This document shows positions 57,807 through 64,000 of a stretch of DNA of 64,000 bases, in pieces. Source of the stretch: Cryptomeria japonica (Eukaryota; Streptophyta; Pinopsida; Cupressales; Cupressaceae); the NCBI RefSeq assembly GCF_030272615.1, contig NC_081414.1, positions 237,882,233 through 237,946,232 of the forward strand, in the 5' to 3' direction. Position 1 is the stretch's first letter, and every line of letters starts with the position of its first letter. The position numbers and the translations under genes were made by a program. The notes under the pieces were generated by a model. That model was not told where the DNA came from and did no database searches. It saw nothing but the letters and a program-made list of their open reading frames with translations.

Positions 57807-60330
57807 CTAATCAAGTAAATCATCTACCTCCCAATCTTGTTGAACATTATTTTGGGAAGGTGGACAAGATAAAAGAGGAGCCACCTCAAGCATGATAGAT
57901 AAAGCTACTACAAGTTCCAAATAAGGACGATGCTCTAATGCTGAGTCACTTTGTTTGTCATTAGGAGCTAGGGTTAATGCTTTTGACAAATGTGAATATA
58001 GATCATGATTAATATCAACAAGCTCATACATATCATCAGAATTATTAGATTCAATATTGTTAGCATGAACCACATTATCATCCATATCATCATATAAATT
58101 AATATAAATAGGGTCTCTAATATGAAAAGAGAATGAACCATCATTTTTCTAAGAATTTTTTAGTTTTGTGATTTAGGTTAAACTTCCTCCATAGGGTTAG
58201 GTGAAGGCTAGACAAATGGGATCAAGTCAACATTTGGTGTCTTCGGGGAGGAAATGGTTTAGGAAGCAATTTCATGAGCCTTGGAATGACAACTTCATCA
58301 ACATTCTCTCACACAATGGTTCCTTTTAGTTTTAGTTGAGGGTTGTAAAGTTTTAGGATCAATATACATAAGCTTCTTTTCTTCCTTTAAAGGAGGAGGA
58401 ATGAAAGAAACCACAAAAGGGTGAGACATAGAAGATGCCAAGTGCTTTCCTTTGTAAGATGTAGGAGATGGAATTGCGACATATATGGGATGGATAGAAG
58501 GTGTAGGAAGGATACCAAGTCCATCATGAGGAGGAGGAATAGGCCTAGGGTATCTAGGCTAACTCAAAGATATGATCATCTCATTTTTTCACTTTTGATA
58601 AGACAAAAAGGGGAATCACTTTGAGGATTAAGAGGCTCAGATTGTTTAGGCCAAAAGTAATCAAGGGTGAAATTTTCACTCTTTGTCGTGGGTTGTAAAG
58701 GCTATGATCAATTATTATGATAGTTCCATTATGAGGGTCTTTCAAACATTTTTGAATGGTAAAAGGGATATCTTTCATGGAAGATAGCCAAGGATGTCCC
58801 AACTTCACATGAAATTGATCAATGTAGGAATGATAGCAAAAGTCACATATAAGCACTTAGTACCAACCTCAATGGGGAGAGTAATATAACTAATTGTAGG
58901 GAAAGAGAGACCATCATACACCTTGACCATAACATTAGATCTATCATATGTTACTTGATGCAATTATAAAATGTAAAGACATTCTTCAGTGATCACATTC
59001 GTTGTACACACTAGATCAATGAGCACTCCTTGCGAGAGTTTGTCTTTAATCTTCATAATGGTATATAATGGGCCATCAGGTGCAACAGTAGTCTCACTAG
59101 GATCAAAACTAATGCATAGGTCTTTAGGAGGTGTAGGTTTCTCAATAATATTCACAACATTATTAGATTCTACACCAAGGTCATCAGGGGAAAAGGCAAG
59201 AGACTCTAACTCAACAACATTAGTAGAGTGAGAAGGCAAAGGATTGGTGAAGATTTTAAGATTTTTATTAGGAGTGATGGATTTTTTTCCTTTGTCATTC
59301 ATACCAGCTATGGATATAGTATTGTTATCAATGAAGTCTTGAACCTTATTCCTCAAAGTATAACACTTCTCAATATCATGGCCAAGTTGATGGTGATATT
59401 GACAAAAGGATTTGGGATCGCGATAGGGTGAAAATGGTTTAGAAGAGTCAATTGGTATAATGGGAGGAAGTTTCAACACATTAGAATTTATCAACCTCAA
59501 CATTATAATATGAAATGACTTAGAAAGAGGAGTTTATTATTTTTTAAAGTATTTGGATAAAGGGGCCACACTTGATGTCGTGGCTGCCACTTGAGTATCG
59601 ATGTTGTCCTTTATCTTGATGTAACCTTTGTTAGGTTTAAACTTCATAAAACATTGTTGAGAACTTTCATTCTTATCAACTAGAGCCTTTGAATGAGATG
59701 ATTCAAATTGACTCACTTGAAGTTGATAGTTGTGAAGCATTGCACACAATTGCGTAAAGGAAGTAAACTTAGAAAATAAATGTTCATCTCTATTGTATTT
59801 TTGTAAATTATCAATAAAAATTCCTTTAACATCATGATCAGGCATATGATAATCAATTTGAGCATGCAAATATTTATATCTACCGATAAAATCAATCACT
59901 TTTTCTTTAACTCCTTGTTTACAATGAGTCAAATAGGTCAAAGTAATCTTAGGACCAATATTATTTTGAAATTGTTGAATAAAAGCATTAGCCAATTGTT
60001 GAAAAGAAGTGATAGAATAAGGAGACAAAGAACAATACCACTACAAAACTTTATCCCTAAGGGTTCTAGTAGGCAATTTAGCCATAAGTCTTTGCTCATG
60101 AGCAAAATCACTATGCAAAGTTTGAAATATTTTCACATGAGTTAAGGGGTCACCTTTTCCATTGTACAACTCCAATCGAGATACTTACATATGCTTAGGA
60201 GGGACAACATGGATAATATTGTCAGATAATGTGCTTGCTACGTCAAATGTAGGGACATTGAACTTGGATTGAGTAATGAAAGCTAATTGATGTTGTAGGG
60301 ATGTAACAATTTGGGTTGTTATTAATGGTT
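57807..60330 (-). pseudogene. Gag-protease polyprotein of copy B
   Basis: In minus-strand order: gag capsid blocks (60030-60300), FIQQFQNNIGPK (about 59970), zinc-knuckle-like CQYHHQLGHDIEKC (about 59390), a protease-like stretch split by a shift (VLIDLVCTTNVITEE, about 59010, then VKLGHPWLSSMKDI, about 58790), a short degraded linker and an acidic tail ending QQDWEVDDLLD before TAG at 57807. The tail, 57807-58085, is open and matches copy A. As in copy A the protease box lacks a standard D-S/T-G. Stops and shifts make it non-functional, and the N-terminus is absent. Confidence 0.82.
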
Positions 60331-60335
60331 GTGTG

Positions 60336-61300
60336 TGATGAAAATGTGGGTGCAAATACAAATGATTAAAATTAAACTAATAATCAAGCAACCACAAATA
60401 AATCAAACACCTCAAGATAAGAATGTTAAAACAAAAACAAAAATTGGAAAGAACAAATAAATGCAAACCAAAAATCGACTTTAGTTTGAGAGTTCTTTAA
60501 TTTGATGTGTGCTCGATGACGTCTCAGATGCTCGATTATGCTCCATGATAACTGATGCAAAGATGTTTGAGGAAAATTATGTGCAAGATGGGAGATGATT
60601 TCAACATTACCATGGTATGAGTGTAAAAAAGTGGATGATTTGCTTGGAGAATGAAGGGTTTAAATAGAAATGGATGTGAGATGAATGAAGGTTGAAAATG
60701 AGACACTTGTCCTGACAAGCCTCAAAGTGCCATGTAGAATAAAATTCCACACTTGTCCACAAGTGGCTCAACCAAGAAAGACAAGTGTCCCTTGGAATGG
60801 AATGACATGTGTCTTTAAGGACACATGTCCATTTTAAGCAATAACCACACAAAATTAGGTATTTCCTAGTATTTGGAAAATATTGAATGTACAAAACACA
60901 TGTGAGGGGGGAAGTTAGAAGGGATAAGATAAGGTTGGCTAGATGGATAGGGTTGGTTAGAACCCATGGGTTAGGCTAGGGATTGGGTTAGAAGGTGGGT
61001 TTAGGTTAGGAGACATGTGACCAAATTAATTAATTAACAAAATTAGAAGAAAAGGATGACATGAATAAAATAAAATAAATGAAATATTTTATTTAATAGA
61101 AGAAGGGCTTAAGGGGGGCATTTATTAATTAAAGGATTAATTAATTAATAGGCTAGGGACATGGCATCGTTAATTAAATTAATTTAACTAGAGGGGATGG
61201 GATGCCATATCTAATTAAATAATATGAACTATTTAATTAGCATAAGTATCTAAGGGATTTAAATTTGATTAAATTAATTAGTCAAATTGAAGTGTCTACA
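60336..61300 (-). repeat. 3' LTR, left edge approximate
   Basis: The minus strand begins TGTAGACACTTC at 61300. The opposite edge is where copy B homology stops; TGATG at 60336 or TGTGTG at 60332 are possible termini. A minus-strand TATA-like CTATTTAAACC lies near 60655. A/T palindromic tracts at 61020-61290 resemble those in the other LTRs of the window. Confidence 0.7.
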
Positions 61301-61316
61301 TTTTGCCCCTCTTCGC
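61301..61316 (-). other. Polypurine tract
   Basis: Minus-strand GCGAAGAGGGGCAAAA directly precedes the TG of the LTR. It is nearly the same as the tract of the young Tat element. Confidence 0.82.
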
Positions 61317-62331
61317 AGTAGCGCTAAAATAGCATTGGTGCAAAGAAAATTAGACACTTGCAACTTGAAGTAAAGGGGAGCAAGAAAAAAAGCCCCAGAC
61401 CAAAGACATTTGTGACTCGAAGAAAAGGGGAGCAAGAAAAAGATGCCCCAAACCAAGCTGACGATGGACGAAGGATGAGGGAAGGGGTGCCCCCTCAAGA
61501 GGGTGGATGGGAAATATGGCTTGAGTGGCGTCTCAAAAGAAACATTGCCCCAACAGACGGGGGGAGGAAGAGAATGATAAATAGTACTAGGAGGCAAAAA
61601 CGACACTGGAAAAGGAGTCCATAGGAAGAAGATATGCTAAAAATGGTTCGGGAGGGCCTGAGATGACCAAAATGAGCAATTTGGGCACATTATATGGCCA
61701 AAAATAGCCATATTAAGGCTCATTTTTGCACTATGCTATTGCGATTAGTGAGCTCTAGAGATATTATTCCCTAAGCTTTTAGTGCATCTAAGAGCTGATA
61801 GTGCACATGGACAAGATGGCTGAGCATGCACAACCGAGGCATCAGGTGGACATGGTGAGGAGCGTTAGGCAACATCAAGCTCCAAACCATGAGGTAGGAT
61901 TCAAGAACCCACCTTGTAATTTCATCTTGCTCATGTTTTTAGCATTTATGGGGGGGGGGGGGATGCATTCCCATCGGATCTTGTCTGACATATTCACACT
62001 TAGGTCCCACAGGAGTGTGTTCTTGTGACCATGGGATCACAAAGGCAAACCGGGAGGGAGACAGAATGTGGGCTTGCATTCTCGCTTGAGGGAGGGATGT
62101 AGAGTATAAAATTCATAGGGGAGAGATCCCACAATAATGGGATTATGAAAGTATAGGTGGGAATGCATTCCCGCATAAGGAACTCTAATGGGTTTGTGAA
62201 CCCACTAGAAAAAGAAGGGAAAAGAAAGCTGTTGAAAACAACAGTGGGTTTGAGGGCAAAGGGAGACCAAGGGATTCCCTGAAAGGAAAATGGGATAGGC
62301 TAGAAGAAAGGGGAAAACCAAACAAGCTGAC
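61317..62331. other. 3' non-coding region between LTR and PMD pseudogene
   Basis: About 1 kb, G/A-rich on the + strand, with several GGGAGCAAGAAAAA repeats (61376 and 61428) and a run of 13 G at 61950-61962. The first ~250 bp resembles 23058-23170. An open frame at 61801-62028 has no recognisable motif. Confidence 0.55.
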
Positions 62332-63925
62332 ATGTTGTTGTGTGCTTCGCAGTGTAGCATGGACATGCTGGTGAGCTGGGAGAGGTGTTCATCTGTACTA
62401 AGACTGGGAGAAGAGCTGAGTGCTACAGAGTGGGCACATATCGATGCTATCATTATAGGATATGTGGTGTGTATGCCCCACATGAGATCACACATGGCAA
62501 TGCTAATAGCATTGATTAAGCAATGGCAGAGCGAGACAATGAAATTCCACCTACCAATGGGAGAGATCATCGTCATGCCAAAGGATGTGTATCAGATTTA
62601 TCGACTGCAAAATATGAGGAGTATAGGGGATAACTCAAAGGATTAGGCAGGCAGTGGCAGTGAGATTGCTAATTGGTGTAGATGTACCCCTTCATCATGT
62701 TCAACTATCTTTAGAGTAGGCTTTGGCACATGTAGCACCAGATAGGAGGATATATTTCTACGTCTGCACGCTTGTCAGTGGCTACATCCTGCTAGACCGA
62801 GGGAGAAGATCTATTGTGCTTGGAATGATCTAGGTTGTTATCGATGCAGTGGATGGTGGGTGATTGGAGGCAAGGGGGACATTGGTGCTAGTGGAGATGT
62901 ATCGGGAGCTCCATGACATTTTTTACCATCCAGGATGTAGCTTCGACTATGTGACATTATTACAAGTATGGGCATGGGAGCATATTGTTGTCACGTTCTT
63001 GGTCGAATGACAAGATAGGGATCCAACACACACTGTGGTGTACAGATGGGGATCACTACTCTATTATGAGGCCATGGATGATGTAGACCACTAGCGAGTG
63101 ATCTTTGATTGGCAGATTAGCTCCGAATACTATCACTTGGAGGCCATAAATGCAAATAGTGGCATGGCTAAAGGATCCTAGATATATCCCTTACATGATC
63201 ACCATATGATACATCATTGGGCGATTGGAGTACGTGATAGAGAGGTATAGGTTGAACAGGGTGCAGAGACAATTTGATTTGGTTCGCGATGTACCTGATG
63301 CACCACACAAGTTCCATCGTGTGACCAAAGAGAGGATAGCTGAGTTTGGGACATCACTACAGGATAGTGTCAACTTGATCAATTAGTAGACCCAATTGGA
63401 ACTAGCACCATGGGACCCATGGGGTGGCCTGGTAGATGTAGACACTACAACAACATATCAGGCATGGTGGGTAGATCAAAGGCCAATGCTAATAGGCAGA
63501 GTAATATTAGCACCCATCAATGTCAGGAGGGTATAAATCAATGCTAGAGGAGGCAGAGTTGGTCAATATAAACCAACTCAGAGAAAAGAAGAGAGGGTTG
63601 CATAGTCAGTGACCCAGGCTAGGTCTAGATCGACACTAGGGTGGTAGGGATAGAGAGGAGGAAAGGTAGGATCAGGAGGAGAGGAAGGGGATGGAGGGGA
63701 GGCCATGGAGATGGATCCTCCTACACATGGATAGGAGGAGAGACAGAGCTAGAGCAAGACTTTCTTGTGACAGATACAACCTTAGTAGCACAGGAGGGAG
63801 GAGAGGGGAGAGGGATTAATAGCACCACTGGATTCAGCAGCATGGATCCAGGCCCTCGAGGAGGTAGTCAAGAGAGCAGACCAGAGATTACATATAGTGA
63901 TTATGGAGAGGGATAGCCTTTGCTA
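62332..63925 (+). pseudogene. Plant mobile domain (PMD) protein pseudogene
   Basis: The first frame, to 62646, has LSATEWAHIDAI and later KQWQSETMKFHLPMGEI, the W...E..TFHLP.GE signature of plant mobile domains (PMD, MAIN/MAIL1 type). Other frames continue with FYHPGCSFDYVTLLQVWAWEH (about 62920-62985), a YRLNRVQRQFDLVRDVP block (about 63240-63300) and a Gly/Arg-rich tail (63641-63916). At least four frameshifts or stops separate these blocks. PMDs occur in host silencing factors and in transposons, and antisense PMD-type ORFs between pol and the 3' LTR are known in Tat-group elements. This one lies antisense to its host element in just that place. Confidence 0.78.
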
Positions 63926-64000
63926 GGAGAGAGATGCAACAGAGAAGGCCAGGGCATAGCTGCATGTGGACAGGGATAGGCTCCTCCAGGAGAGAGATGC
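63903..64000 (+). repeat. Start of a short coding repeat (coiled-coil-like)
   Basis: GAGAGAGATGC(AACAGAGAAGG) recurs after about 66 bp and would code the repeating RDxLxxERDA pattern downstream of the PMD region. The window ends inside it. It looks like the coiled-coil tail of the PMD protein, with two in-frame stops. Confidence 0.5.

Larger units (their letters stand above)
55791..60335 (-). mobile_element. Gag-protease-only LTR element, copy B, 5' truncated
   Basis: The 3' LTR (about 55791-56922), polypurine tract (56923-56939), a 3' untranslated region and the gag-protease frame are homologous to copy A throughout, but strongly diverged. The 5' LTR, leader and gag N-terminus are missing. 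The element is cut near 60335, where the LTR of another element begins. No RT or integrase is present between protease and the 3' LTR, exactly as in copy A. Confidence 0.82.
60336..64000 (-). mobile_element. 3' part of a Tat-like LTR element carrying an antisense PMD pseudogene
   Basis: The LTR (about 60336-61300) is followed on its inner side by a polypurine tract and a 3' region. The start of that region resembles the 3' region of the 21239-37276 element (ATGCCCC..., GTGCCCCCTC(A/G)AGAGGG-like blocks). Further in, on the opposite strand, lies a PMD pseudogene. The window ends before any pol sequence, so membership in the Tat lineage is inferred from the LTR/PPT style and 3' region. Confidence 0.65.

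Noticed and set aside
61950-61962. Run of 13 G as a functional quadruplex
   Set aside because: A single homopolymer run in a non-coding region is likely slippage, and nothing around it supports a function.
1-64000. tRNA, rRNA or snRNA genes
   Set aside because: No cloverleaf or conserved rRNA/snRNA block was recognised by eye. The TGG... sites found are primer-binding sites next to LTRs.

Overview
This is repeat-rich nuclear plant DNA. I see no intact conventional host protein gene in 64 kb. Almost everything recognisable is LTR retrotransposon sequence (Ty3/gypsy chromovirus, Tat-lineage and pol-less relatives), with one decayed hAT transposase, a MITE-like element and one probable microRNA gene of the seed-plant miR482/2118 superfamily. 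The nesting, the 16 kb Tat element, the AT-rich LTRs and the miR482-type hairpin suggest a seed plant with a large genome. A gymnosperm is my guess, but the sequence alone does not prove it.

Layout. 1-6554: decayed + strand chromovirus (5' LTR cut by the window edge), with a solo LTR and clean 5-bp target duplication inside its gag. 6555-10092: hAT transposase pseudogene (BED finger, DUF659, hATC) with recognisable introns. 10093-17427: LTR-retrotransposon-like unit whose two ends do not match, carrying twelve copies of a ~167-bp tandem repeat and a ~1,050-codon reading frame of unknown function, without RT or integrase. 17428-21238: the least repeat-derived stretch, with a hATC fragment, a MITE candidate, two local duplications and, at 20540-20653, a strong MIR482-like hairpin. 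21239-37276: complete, very young Tat-lineage element on the - strand. Its 1,805-bp LTRs differ at two positions, the TSD is CAACC, and the gag-pol frame spans 7.3 kb with one internal TGA. The pol carries PR, a G-patch, RT, a degenerate RNase H, an archaeal-type RNase H and integrase. 37277-44257: mostly unassigned, with an old Tat gag remnant. 44258-54441: a - strand LTR element (A) coding only Gag, protease and a conserved tail. Its 5' LTR is split by a 2.4-kb non-autonomous element with 1.07-kb LTRs and only 281 bp inside. 54442-55790: microsatellite and an LTR fragment. 55791-60335: a second, truncated copy (B) of the Gag-protease family. 60336-64000: 3' LTR and 3' part of another - strand element with an antisense plant mobile domain (PMD) pseudogene.

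How the parts relate. The autonomous Tat element and the pol-less Gag-protease elements share the primer-binding core TGGTGAACCC and similar polypurine tracts, so the pol-less family may use Tat enzymes in trans. The miR482-like hairpin has one arm that still reads as an NB-ARC P-loop (GMGGPGKT), which points to birth by inverted duplication of a resistance-gene segment. Coordinates of decayed pseudogenes and truncated LTR edges are approximate. All homology calls were made by eye from motifs.
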